Assembly (NCBI GenBank): GCA_937900305.1
Contig: CALCCV010000160.1
Span: forward strand, 1-15,587
Source of the DNA: an uncultured Pseudobdellovibrionaceae bacterium
GTDB lineage: Bacteria; Bdellovibrionota; Bdellovibrionia; Bdellovibrionales; Bdellovibrionaceae
DNA: 15,587 nt
Direction: 5' to 3'
A program made the position numbers and the translations under genes. Below the pieces are notes generated by a model. That model did no database searches. It was not told the DNA's origin and was given only the letters and a program-made list of their open reading frames with translations. Positions 1 through 7,404 of this stretch are shown here, in pieces. The first letter of the stretch is position 1. The number at the start of each line of letters is the position of its first letter.

Positions 1-61
1 GAAAATTGACCTCTCCGTCTTTTATGCGAACAATCCGCTGTGGAAAGTTCGACACGAATGA
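1..61 (+). CDS. 3' end of an unidentified upstream gene (partial)
   Basis: An open frame enters from the left edge and ends at TGA 59-61, giving about 19 residues (…DLSVFYANNPLWKVRHE). Its stop overlaps the ATG at 58 in an ATGA arrangement, which is the same coupling used repeatedly in this window and suggests that it is a real gene co-translated with the YcaO gene. Too little is visible to assign a family. It could be a partner of the YcaO enzyme, but this is inference from position only. Confidence 0.45.
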   Translation, partial: KIDLSVFYANNPLWKVRHE

Positions 62-1020
62 CTAAGACATTTGATGTCCGTTTAGATAGCTTTAGATCTC
101 TGAACCCAAAAATTCAAAACCTCACATGGGTAAATGCTTTAGAATTCGGCGGCTTTGATTGCAGCGTTGACCTTGAAGTGTCCGGCAAATCTTATCGCGG
201 TCGAGGCTGGGCACAAGACGAAAATCTTGCCTTTGTAAAAGCGGTCGCTGAAGCTTCCGAGAGGGCCGCACTCGGAAAATCTCCATTTACCTCGTCTTGG
301 GGAATGGCGGCCCACACGGACAAGGTGCTTGCTATTGAAAACGCAAAAAGAGAACTCTTCGAGCGAGACGCATTTCTTTGCCATTACTTAAGTCGAACGC
401 CATTTTTGGCGGACAATTCTGAAAAGCCAAAATGGTTTTTACAGTTGCGAGAAAGGTTGGCTCACAAAAATGCCGAGCTAGTTTCTTTTTTGCTGAAATC
501 TGATTTCGGAGTGGAAACGTCACTTGTCTGTGTCTTTGGTGAAAACTATAACAAAAGATTCGGTGGCACTTTGGGTTTAAGCTGCGGCCTTCACTATAAT
601 GACAGGCTTCGCTCAGCAACATGCGAGGCTTTGCGCAACTTCACCGCACAAGAGAAGAGTCCTACTCCCTCAATTTCACTTTCCGATTTTTTAAGACTGG
701 AAACGGTGACGCCTGAACACAGACAACGACTCTTTCTCGATCTTGGTTTTTTTAGAGAAATTGAGTTTATATTTTTAGAGTCGATTAACGAATTAAACGA
801 TAGCCCAGTATTACATACGCTTGATGATCAAAGGTGGGAGATCCAGGAGTTGCCCGATCCTACCGGCATCGGGTTTGCGATTGTTCGTGCATTTCACCCT
901 GACCTTCAAGGCGAGCTGAAGAGTTTATCTAATGGACTAAATACAAAAAGGTTAAGCCAGTTCATGAGTGTGACTCCCACAATTGAAAGTCTTAACCCCC
1001 ATCCTCATATTTTAGGGTAG
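58..1020 (+). CDS. YcaO-domain protein (short, stand-alone)
   Basis: YcaO proteins are ATP-dependent enzymes that activate peptide backbone amides, forming azolines, macroamidines or thioamides in RiPPs, or act in ribosomal-protein and methyl-coenzyme M modification. With the ATG at 58 the protein has 320 residues. It shows the family's ATP/Mg-binding glutamate motifs: EASER at 65-69, ELFERDAF at 99-106, and a third glutamate in a CEALRNF stretch near 190. Other family-like segments are GRGW (48-51) and SSWGMAAH (79-86). The C-terminus is NPHPHILG, resembling the proline-containing tail of azoline-forming YcaO enzymes. A GTG at 40 would add six residues, but the ATG at 58 overlaps the previous stop (ATGA) and has GGAAAG about 10 bases upstream. 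No E1-like or dehydrogenase partner and no precursor peptide is visible here, so the substrate is unknown. Confidence 0.8.
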   Translation: MTKTFDVRLDSFRSLNPKIQNLTWVNALEFGGFDCSVDLEVSGKSYRGRGWAQDENLAFVKAVAEASERAALGKSPFTSSWGMAAHTDKVLAIENAKRELFERDAFLCHYLSRTPFLADNSEKPKWFLQLRERLAHKNAELVSFLLKSDFGVETSLVCVFGENYNKRFGGTLGLSCGLHYNDRLRSATCEALRNFTAQEKSPTPSISLSDFLRLETVTPEHRQRLFLDLGFFREIEFIFLESINELNDSPVLHTLDDQRWEIQELPDPTGIGFAIVRAFHPDLQGELKSLSNGLNTKRLSQFMSVTPTIESLNPHPHILG

Positions 1021-1025
1021 TAAAT

Positions 1026-2624
1026 ATGACTCATCAGATTGAAACTCAAAAACGAATGTCGGAGCTGATAAAAAGATTTGTCATCGCCTACCTTCTTTTG
1101 GGTTTGGCCCTTGCGACCCTATCAACGGTTTTCAATGGCGCAATCCAAGAGTCTGCCGCCCGGCAGGTGACAAGTTTTTTGAAGCGGTCAGCTTTTCGGG
1201 GTGAGTATCGAGAGATCATTCAGGCGCTTAACGATGGAAGCCTTGAGTCTTTTCGCGGAATTGTCTACTTCAATAAGGAATCCAAAATTATCATGTCTGT
1301 TCCGGTAAACCTTACGGAAAACCTCATTCGCGGAAAATCCTTTACTGATGCCCTTATCTATCGCCGATTTGAACTGCCTATTGCAACCCAGGACGGTATT
1401 ACCTTTGGTCGGGTCCTATTTATATACAATGCCTTTGATCTCGTGCCCATAAGCCTCGCGGTTTGGTTTATCATGATTTTAATGACGGTACCGCTTGGAC
1501 TTCAGCAAAAAAGAAAAGTCCTAGGCCAGGTGTTAAGAGAGCTTGATGTTCAAAAAAATGAAGTCATCGCAGAGATTGCAAAAAAAGTGCGGCATGACAT
1601 TCGTTCCCCGATTCAAGCCTTAAGAAATACGGTGGAAGAAGTAAAAAGTTCATCGCTTCAAAGGAACGTTAACCTTGCCATTGATCGCATAAGTAAAATT
1701 GTGGACGATCTCAATGACTTTGTTCCGACTCCTAAAAGGGTTGTAGAGGTTGGTTTAGTCCAGGCGCACCTAGGCTCAAAGTTCATTCCAGATTTAATTG
1801 ATCAAATCGTAAATGAAAAGAGAGCGCTGGTAAAGCACGATGGGATTGAAGTTAGCGTGAAAGTTGATGAGAGTGCCTTCTTTTTTTATTCACTCATTGA
1901 AGAAAACCAGTTTCTATCAATGATCTCTAATATATTGGACAATTCTATTCACGCGGTGTCACCGCAAAGTGGCCGCATTCAGATATCCATCTCCACCGAC
2001 CGCGTATTTGGAAAGATAAGAATTTCTGATAACGGTTGTGGAATTGAGACTATCGACCTTCCACATGTTTTTGAAAAGCATTTCACCAAGGGAAAGGCCA
2101 ATGGGTCAGGCCTTGGGCTCTTTTATGCCAGAGAAACAATGCTAGAAAATGCTGGAGAAATTGAAATTGCCTCAGAAAAAAATGTCGGAACCACGATTGA
2201 AATTAAACTTCCGCTGGGTCTGATGCCTGATTGGTACACCTCCGAAGTGCGCATTGAGCGCGGTCAAGAACTCGTAGTAATTGAGGACCAAATTTCTAAC
2301 ATAATTTGCTGGGAGGAGTTTGTGTTCCCCCGGTTAAGAGAGGCTGGCGTTAAGATTCGAATCTTTTCGAACTTTTCTGACTTTGTCACTTGGTTTGGCT
2401 CTCAACATGAACCCGTAGGCAAGTATAGATTCATTGTAGATTACCATTTAGGCGAAAAAGAGACTGGCCTTGATCTCATTGAACGGTTTCAGATTCAAGA
2501 CAAAGCCTATTTAGTAACATCAGCCTATGACACCAAAGAAGTCCAACAACGTTGCCTTGGCCTTAACTGCAAACTCGTGCCTAAGTTTTCACTTGGAGCA
2601 CTCATCCCAGTTTCACTGACTTAG
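1026..2624 (+). CDS. Membrane hybrid histidine kinase with C-terminal receiver domain
   Basis: This is a 532-residue two-component sensor. Residues about 16-36 form a first membrane helix and about 140-158 a second, enclosing a roughly 100-residue extracytoplasmic sensor of unknown ligand. The dimerisation/phosphoacceptor region carries VRHDIRSP with His190. The ATPase domain shows the N box NILDNSIHAV (Asn306), the G1 box DNGCGI (335-340) and the G2 box GSGLGL (360-365). The C-terminal part (about 412-532) looks like a receiver domain: acidic pair Glu420-Asp421, probable phosphoacceptor Asp472 in IVDYHLG, Thr498 in the LVTSAYD strand and Lys520. Phosphorelay from His190 to Asp472 is therefore possible. 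The gene starts 5 bases after the YcaO stop, so both are probably one transcript. No DNA-binding response regulator lies next to it; the output partner must be elsewhere. Confidence 0.88.
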   Translation: MTHQIETQKRMSELIKRFVIAYLLLGLALATLSTVFNGAIQESAARQVTSFLKRSAFRGEYREIIQALNDGSLESFRGIVYFNKESKIIMSVPVNLTENLIRGKSFTDALIYRRFELPIATQDGITFGRVLFIYNAFDLVPISLAVWFIMILMTVPLGLQQKRKVLGQVLRELDVQKNEVIAEIAKKVRHDIRSPIQALRNTVEEVKSSSLQRNVNLAIDRISKIVDDLNDFVPTPKRVVEVGLVQAHLGSKFIPDLIDQIVNEKRALVKHDGIEVSVKVDESAFFFYSLIEENQFLSMISNILDNSIHAVSPQSGRIQISISTDRVFGKIRISDNGCGIETIDLPHVFEKHFTKGKANGSGLGLFYARETMLENAGEIEIASEKNVGTTIEIKLPLGLMPDWYTSEVRIERGQELVVIEDQISNIICWEEFVFPRLREAGVKIRIFSNFSDFVTWFGSQHEPVGKYRFIVDYHLGEKETGLDLIERFQIQDKAYLVTSAYDTKEVQQRCLGLNCKLVPKFSLGALIPVSLT

Positions 2625-2673
2625 AATCTATTCGAAGTATCACCTCTCACCGCCACGATTTGGGCTGCTTTCG

Positions 2674-2718
2674 TGATCGAAGTACCAACTTCTTTGATCG
2701 AGAACTCGACCACGATCA
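2674..2718. promoter_or_regulatory. Candidate tandem regulator sites (TGATCGA x2 plus inverted copy)
   Basis: Two identical TGATCGA heptamers start at 2674 and 2695, exactly 21 bases apart, about two helical turns. A reverse-oriented near copy (ACGATCA) follows at 2712-2718. The same face of the helix would be presented, as expected for cooperative protein binding. Function is inferred from spacing and repetition only. Confidence 0.4.
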
Positions 2719-2773
2719 TTTTCTTAACATTTCAAAGACTTGCCATTTGCATCCGAAAACAACCGACTTTCTC

Positions 2774-2791
2774 TGATCGAAAAATCGATCA
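2774..2791. promoter_or_regulatory. Perfect palindrome TGATCGA-AAAA-TCGATCA, candidate operator
   Basis: The 7-base arms match perfectly around an AAAA spacer, giving an 18-bp operator-like dyad typical of a dimeric HTH repressor or response-regulator site. The right arm extended to 2794 (TCGATCAAAG) is also the exact reverse complement of CTTTGATCGA at 2692-2701, so a loop between the two positions is conceivable. It lies about 130 bp before the zinc-ribbon gene at 2922. The binding protein is unknown; the HTH protein encoded at 14791 is one candidate. Confidence 0.5.
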
Positions 2792-2921
2792 AAGGCCCTC
2801 GCGCGCACAGTTTTGATTTCTGATCAGATCCCGAGCCTAATCAATAGTTTATCGAACATTTTTTGAAACTCAAAATTCTGGCACACAATTTTCTATAGAG
2901 ATTGCCAGGAGGAATCAAAAA

Positions 2922-3176
2922 ATGAACAAGACAATGTCCGCGAAAGAAAAAATCAAAGCGATCAAGTGCTGTCCGTCGTGTGGGTCAAAGGACCTTTATC
3001 GGATGGAGGTTGATTTGCTGTGTCTCGATTGTAGTTGGCTCTCAGCCTCTCTATTTGTCTCAATGGGTGGGATGGACAACATCTTTAGCGCCGCCCGCGA
3101 CCATTTCGGAAGCAAAGACGAAGCAGACTTAGCAGTTGTTGCAAGTGAGAGTCATGAAGGCGTAGGTGCCGCATGA
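2922..3176 (+). CDS. Small zinc-ribbon protein, function unknown
   Basis: The protein has 84 residues. A CPSCG knuckle (Cys17, Cys20, with an extra Cys16) and a second CLDC knuckle (Cys34, Cys37) form a typical C-x2-C…C-x2-C zinc ribbon of about 20 residues. The rest is a weakly conserved tail without recognised motif. The ATG at 2922 is supported by AGGAGGA at 2907-2913; an in-frame ATG at 2934 is less well placed. The stop overlaps the next start by four bases (ATGA at 3173). It is the first gene after the TGATCGA region and may head the transfer operon. A regulatory or nucleic-acid-binding role is plausible for a zinc ribbon, but this is inference. Confidence 0.7.
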   Translation: MNKTMSAKEKIKAIKCCPSCGSKDLYRMEVDLLCLDCSWLSASLFVSMGGMDNIFSAARDHFGSKDEADLAVVASESHEGVGAA

Positions 3177-3457
3177 GCTCCTGCCGAAAGCCAATCACAA
3201 CCGATGACGATATAGAGCAAAACGCAATCCCGATCAAACGCACGGCAAGGAAAGGTCTTGCCCGCAGAGGACTGAATTCAGTTGTACGCGTGGTGGCGCA
3301 CATCAACTGCGGAATTCGAAAAATTCTGAAGTCAAAAAGAGGAGAAGACTTTCGAGATTGGGCAAAGACTGAAAAATTTCATGTCGAAGAACTCGAGAGT
3401 CTCAAAGTTCAAGAGCGCCGTAACACTTACCAAAGTCAATTTAACCGTTTTCTCTAA
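3173..3457 (+). CDS. Small basic hypothetical protein
   Basis: The protein has 94 residues and is rich in Lys and Arg, especially in residues 22-57 and 80-94. I do not recognise a domain, signal peptide or membrane segment. It starts in an ATGA overlap with the preceding zinc-ribbon gene and is followed 21 bases later by another zinc-ribbon gene, so it belongs to the same small cluster. Its basic character would suit a nucleic-acid contact, but nothing in the sequence proves it. Confidence 0.6.
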   Translation: MSSCRKPITTDDDIEQNAIPIKRTARKGLARRGLNSVVRVVAHINCGIRKILKSKRGEDFRDWAKTEKFHVEELESLKVQERRNTYQSQFNRFL

Positions 3458-3478
3458 GTAGAAAACAAAAGGAGGTCT

Positions 3479-3715
3479 ATGAGTCGAACAAATCAAAAAT
3501 CAAGCGCGTATCGAAAAATTAAAGACTGGCTCGAGCACGGTGACAGTCAGATCGATCGTGAAAAGCCAGCACGCAGGCATCGTCAGAGAGTGTGGCGGGA
3601 ACGCTGCCCCTGGTGCGACGGAATGACGTTGGGATTTGAGGGCAAGCTTGAATGCACGGAATGCGGTCCCGTGACCGACGATGAATACGCAATGGGCTTT
3701 AACCGTGTCGCATAA
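3479..3715 (+). CDS. Small zinc-ribbon protein, second copy type
   Basis: The protein has 78 residues: a basic N-terminal half (about 1-42), then a zinc ribbon with CPWC (Cys43, Cys46) and CTEC (Cys59, Cys62), then a short acidic tail. A strong Shine-Dalgarno site (AAAAGGAGGT, 3467-3476) lies just before ATG 3479. It resembles the gene at 2922 only in the ribbon layout; the sequences are otherwise different. Two unrelated small zinc ribbons ahead of a secretion operon suggest regulatory or anti-restriction-type accessory genes, but no function can be assigned. Confidence 0.68.
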   Translation: MSRTNQKSSAYRKIKDWLEHGDSQIDREKPARRHRQRVWRERCPWCDGMTLGFEGKLECTECGPVTDDEYAMGFNRVA

Positions 3716-3773
3716 GGAAGAGGAACACAGATCCAATGTCATTGAATTCAAACCAAATTCCAAAGGGGGAGCT

Positions 3774-4187
3774 ATGTACCAAGATCAAGATACAAATGAA
3801 CACGCCGGTCAATTTGTGAGTCCAAGGAGATGGCGCCATTTTGACATCTTCACGGGCCAAATGGATCAGCACTATGCGGTTAAATGTAAAAACGCCGTAG
3901 GCATTGCCTTTCAGCGTGAGGGTAGCCACGCTTTCCGAATTAAACTTTGGATGTTTGGTGATGTCGGCTACATTTTACAGCCCCTAAGGGATGCCCCCTA
4001 TCGGTTCAGTATCTTTAACTTGGAAGAACGAGAGGACCGCGCCACTAAGGTCATGAAAACCTATTGGCGAACTGTCGGTGATGGCGAGTGGCTGGGCGAT
4101 GTCATCTCTCTTCAATTTCATTTAATTCACGAGAATTTATTTTTGATTCTTAAGCCCGCTGAAAAGGATCCCGCTCTAGCGGCCTAA
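3774..4187 (+). CDS. Hypothetical protein upstream of the T4SS operon
   Basis: I do not recognise this family. From ATG 3774 the product has 137 residues, is probably cytoplasmic, and has no signal peptide or membrane helix. Its central part has alternating hydrophobic and charged residues typical of beta strands. I chose 3774 because AAAGGGGGAG lies directly upstream; an in-frame ATG at 3681 (168 residues) sits inside the preceding gene without a comparable site. A small CCGCT-CT-AGCGG dyad overlaps the stop codon but is too short to call a terminator. A 76-base gap separates it from the pilin gene. Confidence 0.62.
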   Translation: MYQDQDTNEHAGQFVSPRRWRHFDIFTGQMDQHYAVKCKNAVGIAFQREGSHAFRIKLWMFGDVGYILQPLRDAPYRFSIFNLEEREDRATKVMKTYWRTVGDGEWLGDVISLQFHLIHENLFLILKPAEKDPALAA

Positions 4188-4263
4188 TTTTGCGAGCATC
4201 AGAGGGCGAACTTATTTTTTAAGGGAGGATATCAAAAAAACAACAATTCACAAAGGAGGTCCA

Positions 4264-4554
4264 ATGACCCAGAAACAGATTTTTATCTCATCAATTGCAG
4301 TTTTAGGGGCTGTTATGATGTTAACACCTGAGATCTCGCACGCTAGCCTTGAGTCATCCCTTGATGGAATCCGTTCTAAAGTTACTGGCGTGATTATGCC
4401 AATCCTTGCGGTTATCGGGATGAGCCTTGCAGCCCTTTCTTTTTTTACCGGGAACCCCAACAGTAAGCAACACATCGCTTACGCGATCCTTGGCTGCATT
4501 TTTGGTTTTGGCGCTCAGGCCATTGTCGATTTTATTGCACAGACGGTGCGCTGA
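4264..4554 (+). CDS. virB2: VirB2/TrbC-like pilin (type IV secretion)
   Basis: VirB2 proteins are the major pilin subunits of conjugative type IV secretion systems. The 96-residue product has a hydrophobic N-terminal signal region (about 5-21) with a likely cleavage after SHA at 27. Two membrane helices follow (about 40-61 and 69-92), separated by a short polar loop (TGNPNSKQ). This size, order and topology are the family signature. ATG 4264 has an ideal AAAGGAGGT at 4252-4260. It is the first recognisable secretion gene, and VirB3- and VirB4-like genes follow immediately, which strongly supports the call. Confidence 0.85.
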   Translation: MTQKQIFISSIAVLGAVMMLTPEISHASLESSLDGIRSKVTGVIMPILAVIGMSLAALSFFTGNPNSKQHIAYAILGCIFGFGAQAIVDFIAQTVR

Positions 4555-4555
4555 T

Positions 4556-4885
4556 ATGGAGACTCAATCAGACCGCATCACCTCAAGTGTTCCACGTAGC
4601 CTAGAATCCAAAAGCAAGATGTTTGGGTTTGAACTAGGTGACCTACTTTTAATATTTTTCAACTTAGCTGTAACGAACCTGATTTTCGGCACAACTTCGC
4701 TGCGGTATCCACTCGTATGGGGATCAACGATTTTAATCGCAAGTGGCCTTTATCTGCTCAAGCGCGGAAGGCCAGACAACTTTCTACAGCACTACGGCGA
4801 ATATTTGTTTGCCCCGTCCGTGAGATCCGCCAATGCGAACGATGCAAAGTTTGAGAGATTATTTCAACCAGGAGGCGAAAAGTGA
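4556..4885 (+). CDS. virB3: VirB3/TraL-like inner-membrane protein
   Basis: VirB3-type proteins are short inner-membrane parts of the secretion channel that work next to VirB4. With ATG 4556 the product has 109 residues, with two hydrophobic segments (about 27-46 and 52-69) followed by a polar RGRPDNF tail. The open frame extends upstream to 4427, but that part lies inside the pilin gene and reads as shadow sequence. The ATG sits one base after the pilin stop, so translation is probably coupled. The product resembles TraL-type proteins more than classic VirB3, which is a weak distinction at this length. The stop overlaps the VirB4 start (GTGA). Confidence 0.75.
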   Translation: METQSDRITSSVPRSLESKSKMFGFELGDLLLIFFNLAVTNLIFGTTSLRYPLVWGSTILIASGLYLLKRGRPDNFLQHYGEYLFAPSVRSANANDAKFERLFQPGGEK

Positions 4886-7404
4886 AAATAAACCGCGAGC
4901 CTTCGCTTTGCGAAGAGCTTCCCTACTGGGAATTTGTTAGTGAACCTGTCCCCCATGTCGTCCACATTGATGGAACTCTTGTCGTAGGCCTTAAATCCTC
5001 ACTTCTTGATATCGAATGCTTTGACAACCAAAAAATTAACGATCTCACAGTTCAGTTGCGATCATGTCTTGAATCTTTGTCAGAAGATAGCGACGTGCAA
5101 TTTTGTCTTAATATCGAATCCGATTTTGAAAAAACTATTTCGCACCACGAATCTCGAATCGAGGAATCGTCACACTCGTTGATCGTAGCCCTTGAGAAAG
5201 AGCGAATGGCCAGACTTCGAGAGGAAATGAAAGATTGCACTCTTTATCGGCCCAGGCTCCATGTTTATGTGTCAAAGCAAATGGAGCAAAGCCAAAAACT
5301 GAAGTTTCTTTCAAGCCGAAAGTCATTTGTAAACGTCAGCGAAGAAACTTACCGCACCACTTTAGAAGAACTTTCGCAGCAAATGATGTCCTTTAAACTT
5401 CAGCTCGAGGGCCTGGGGCTGACGGTCACGAGTCTCTCTATGGACGAAACTCTAGACCACATTTACCAAACGCTAAATCCGAAAAGATCATTCGTGATGC
5501 CGCGTCCGGAAATGCCGGTGACCTCGCTTAGTGTTGAGAGCAGCGATGCTACTTTGGGAGTAAGAGTTCAAAGTCCGACCGGGCATTCATCATCCCCTAG
5601 GGAGAGGCTCACCTTTGGAGACTTGGTGTTGGATCAAGAGGAGTTTCTGTTAGATCAGAGACTTCACCGAGTGATTACACTTAAAACTTTGCCCGAGATG
5701 ACCTACGCCGGAATGCTGGCATCATTTCTTCGTCTCCCGTTCCACTATGACCTTGTATTGAGTGTGTCCGTCCCGGAGCAGATCAAGGAAATGTCAAAGC
5801 TCAATCAAAAGCGCCGTATGGCCCACTCGCTTTCGATCAGTCAGGACGGCCGGGCCTCAGACTTAGAAAGTGAGTCCAAGCTTTCAAGTACTGAAGAGTT
5901 AATTCGAGAGCTATTGAATTCAGGACAGCGGATCTATCAAACACATCTCATGATCGTGCTGAAGGCCGAGAACTCAAAAAGTGGAGTGCGCGAACTCAAC
6001 CTCAAGACCAAAGAGGTTTTGTCGAGACTTCGGGGACTTCAAGGAGCCGAAGGCTGCCAAGAAACGGTTGGCAGCTGGAAGGTCTTTAAAAATCAACTAC
6101 CGGCTGCCGCAAAAGAGATGATTCGTCCAAAAAAAATGAAAACCAGCAATCTTGCTGACTTTTTGCCAGTCTACGGTCCCAGGCTTGGTGATGCCGATCC
6201 TGTAGTTTTGTTTCACAACAGGCTTCACGGCCTGGTGAGCTTTAACCCTTACGACTCTGGGCTCCCCAACTACAACGCGCTGGTCACAGGTTCCAGTGGC
6301 GCTGGGAAGTCATTTTTTAATAACTTCATTCTCCTTCAACAGATGGCCAGAAATTCGCGGGTCTTTATCATTGATATCGGCGGCAGCTATCGAAAGTTGA
6401 CCACCGCCCTCGGTGGTCAATACATCGAGATGAACTTGTCTGACCGGTACGCGATTAATCCATTTGATTTGAGCGGCGACACCGCCCCGTCAAGCCAGAA
6501 GCTGAAGTCTCTGGTCAGCATCGTTGAGCAAATGGTGAGTGACGATGATAAATCTAAACTTTCAAAGCTTGACCGGGTGTTAATAGAAAAAGAGATCCTG
6601 GACGTTTACGACAACTGTAAAGGGGCAACACCTTGTTTGTCTGATTTGATGACAAGATGCCTTGAGAGTCCGGAGCCAGGATTAAATACCATCGGGAAAC
6701 TTTTGTTTTCATGGACTGGCGCTAGGCCTTTTGGACAACTTTTAGACCGGCCTGGAAAACTTCAGACCGAGGCTAAGATTTGCGCCTTTGATTTAAAAGG
6801 TCTCTCTTCGTACCCCGATTTGCAATCGGTGATGATTCTCATTTTGACTGATTTCATTCTCACTCAGGTTGAAAAAGACAAAACTTCGACCAAACGAATT
6901 ATTTTGGACGAAGCATGGGAGCTTTTAAAAAGTGAAGCCGCAAGTTCCTTTATGGAGTATTGCGCACGGACACTTCGTAAAACCGGCTCCGGCATTACGT
7001 TCATCACCCAAGGAGTGGAGGAAATCGTCGCCAGTCCCATTGGTTCTGCAATTCTTAACAATACGGCGACCAAGGTTGTGATGCTTCAACGGGGTGATAC
7101 AAAAATTTTAAGTGAGACGTTGAAATTAAATTCGGAAGAACTGACCCTTGTTCAAGGTCTTCGAAGCCAAAAAGGTGAATACAGCGAGGCTTTGTTGATA
7201 GAGGGCAATGACCGCCAGGTTATTCGGATTTTTCCAATGCCGCTCGACTATTGGCTCTCGACGAGTGATTCCAAAGACAATGCGGCCTTAGAGAAAATCA
7301 TGCGAGATGAAAATCTTGATTTGACCGAAGCGTTGAAGGTGGCGGCAAAGCGAATGCCTTTCGGCGTGGCCTACGCGGACAACCATAAAACGGAGGTCTT
7401 ATGA
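4882..7404 (+). CDS. virB4: VirB4/TraC-type ATPase of the type IV secretion system
   Basis: VirB4 is the universal hexameric ATPase at the cytoplasmic base of type IV systems, driving pilus assembly and transfer. The 840-residue product is of normal family length. It has an N-terminal VirB4 domain and a C-terminal RecA-like motor with Walker A GSSGAGKS (470-477, Lys476) and Walker B IILDEAWELL (Asp676, Glu677). FITQGVEE after it fits the sensor region. The start is GTG 4882, preceded by AGGAGG near 4871. It overlaps the VirB3 stop and its own stop overlaps the next start (ATGA at 7401). No VirB3 fusion is present since VirB3 is separate. This is the firmest anchor of the operon. Confidence 0.95.
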   Translation: MKINREPSLCEELPYWEFVSEPVPHVVHIDGTLVVGLKSSLLDIECFDNQKINDLTVQLRSCLESLSEDSDVQFCLNIESDFEKTISHHESRIEESSHSLIVALEKERMARLREEMKDCTLYRPRLHVYVSKQMEQSQKLKFLSSRKSFVNVSEETYRTTLEELSQQMMSFKLQLEGLGLTVTSLSMDETLDHIYQTLNPKRSFVMPRPEMPVTSLSVESSDATLGVRVQSPTGHSSSPRERLTFGDLVLDQEEFLLDQRLHRVITLKTLPEMTYAGMLASFLRLPFHYDLVLSVSVPEQIKEMSKLNQKRRMAHSLSISQDGRASDLESESKLSSTEELIRELLNSGQRIYQTHLMIVLKAENSKSGVRELNLKTKEVLSRLRGLQGAEGCQETVGSWKVFKNQLPAAAKEMIRPKKMKTSNLADFLPVYGPRLGDADPVVLFHNRLHGLVSFNPYDSGLPNYNALVTGSSGAGKSFFNNFILLQQMARNSRVFIIDIGGSYRKLTTALGGQYIEMNLSDRYAINPFDLSGDTAPSSQKLKSLVSIVEQMVSDDDKSKLSKLDRVLIEKEILDVYDNCKGATPCLSDLMTRCLESPEPGLNTIGKLLFSWTGARPFGQLLDRPGKLQTEAKICAFDLKGLSSYPDLQSVMILILTDFILTQVEKDKTSTKRIILDEAWELLKSEAASSFMEYCARTLRKTGSGITFITQGVEEIVASPIGSAILNNTATKVVMLQRGDTKILSETLKLNSEELTLVQGLRSQKGEYSEALLIEGNDRQVIRIFPMPLDYWLSTSDSKDNAALEKIMRDENLDLTEALKVAAKRMPFGVAYADNHKTEVL

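Larger units (their letters stand above)
2625..2921. other. Intergenic region with TGATCGA half-sites; possible element boundary
   Basis: No convincing gene is present in these 297 bases. TGATCGA occurs at 2674-2680, 2695-2701 and 2774-2780. The reverse form TCGATCA occurs at 2785-2791, and a one-mismatch reverse copy (ACGATCA) at 2712-2718. No Rho-independent terminator with a T-run is evident behind the kinase gene. The shift from signalling genes to transfer-associated genes happens here, so an element edge could lie in this gap, but no attachment-site repeat can be recognised from one copy. Confidence 0.5.

Noticed and set aside
2863..2899. TTGAAA and TATAGA as a promoter for the gene at 2922
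   Set aside because: The two hexamers are 25 bases apart, too far for a normal sigma-70 promoter; no better pair was found by eye.
3681..3773. Longer start for the hypothetical gene ending at 4187
   Set aside because: ATG 3681 sits inside the zinc-ribbon gene without a Shine-Dalgarno site, whereas ATG 3774 has AAAGGGGGAG just upstream; the longer form is not excluded.
4160..4195. Short CCGCT-CT-AGCGG dyad followed by TTTT, terminator-like
   Set aside because: The stem has only five pairs with a two-base loop, too weak to call a terminator between the small genes and the pilin gene.
4220..4250. Second Shine-Dalgarno-like AAGGGAGGA before the pilin gene
   Set aside because: No ATG, GTG or TTG follows at a usable distance, so it does not define an extra gene.
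4427..4555. Upstream extension of the VirB3-like frame
   Set aside because: It lies fully inside the pilin gene in another frame and lacks a good start signal; ATG 4556 directly after the pilin stop is the better start.
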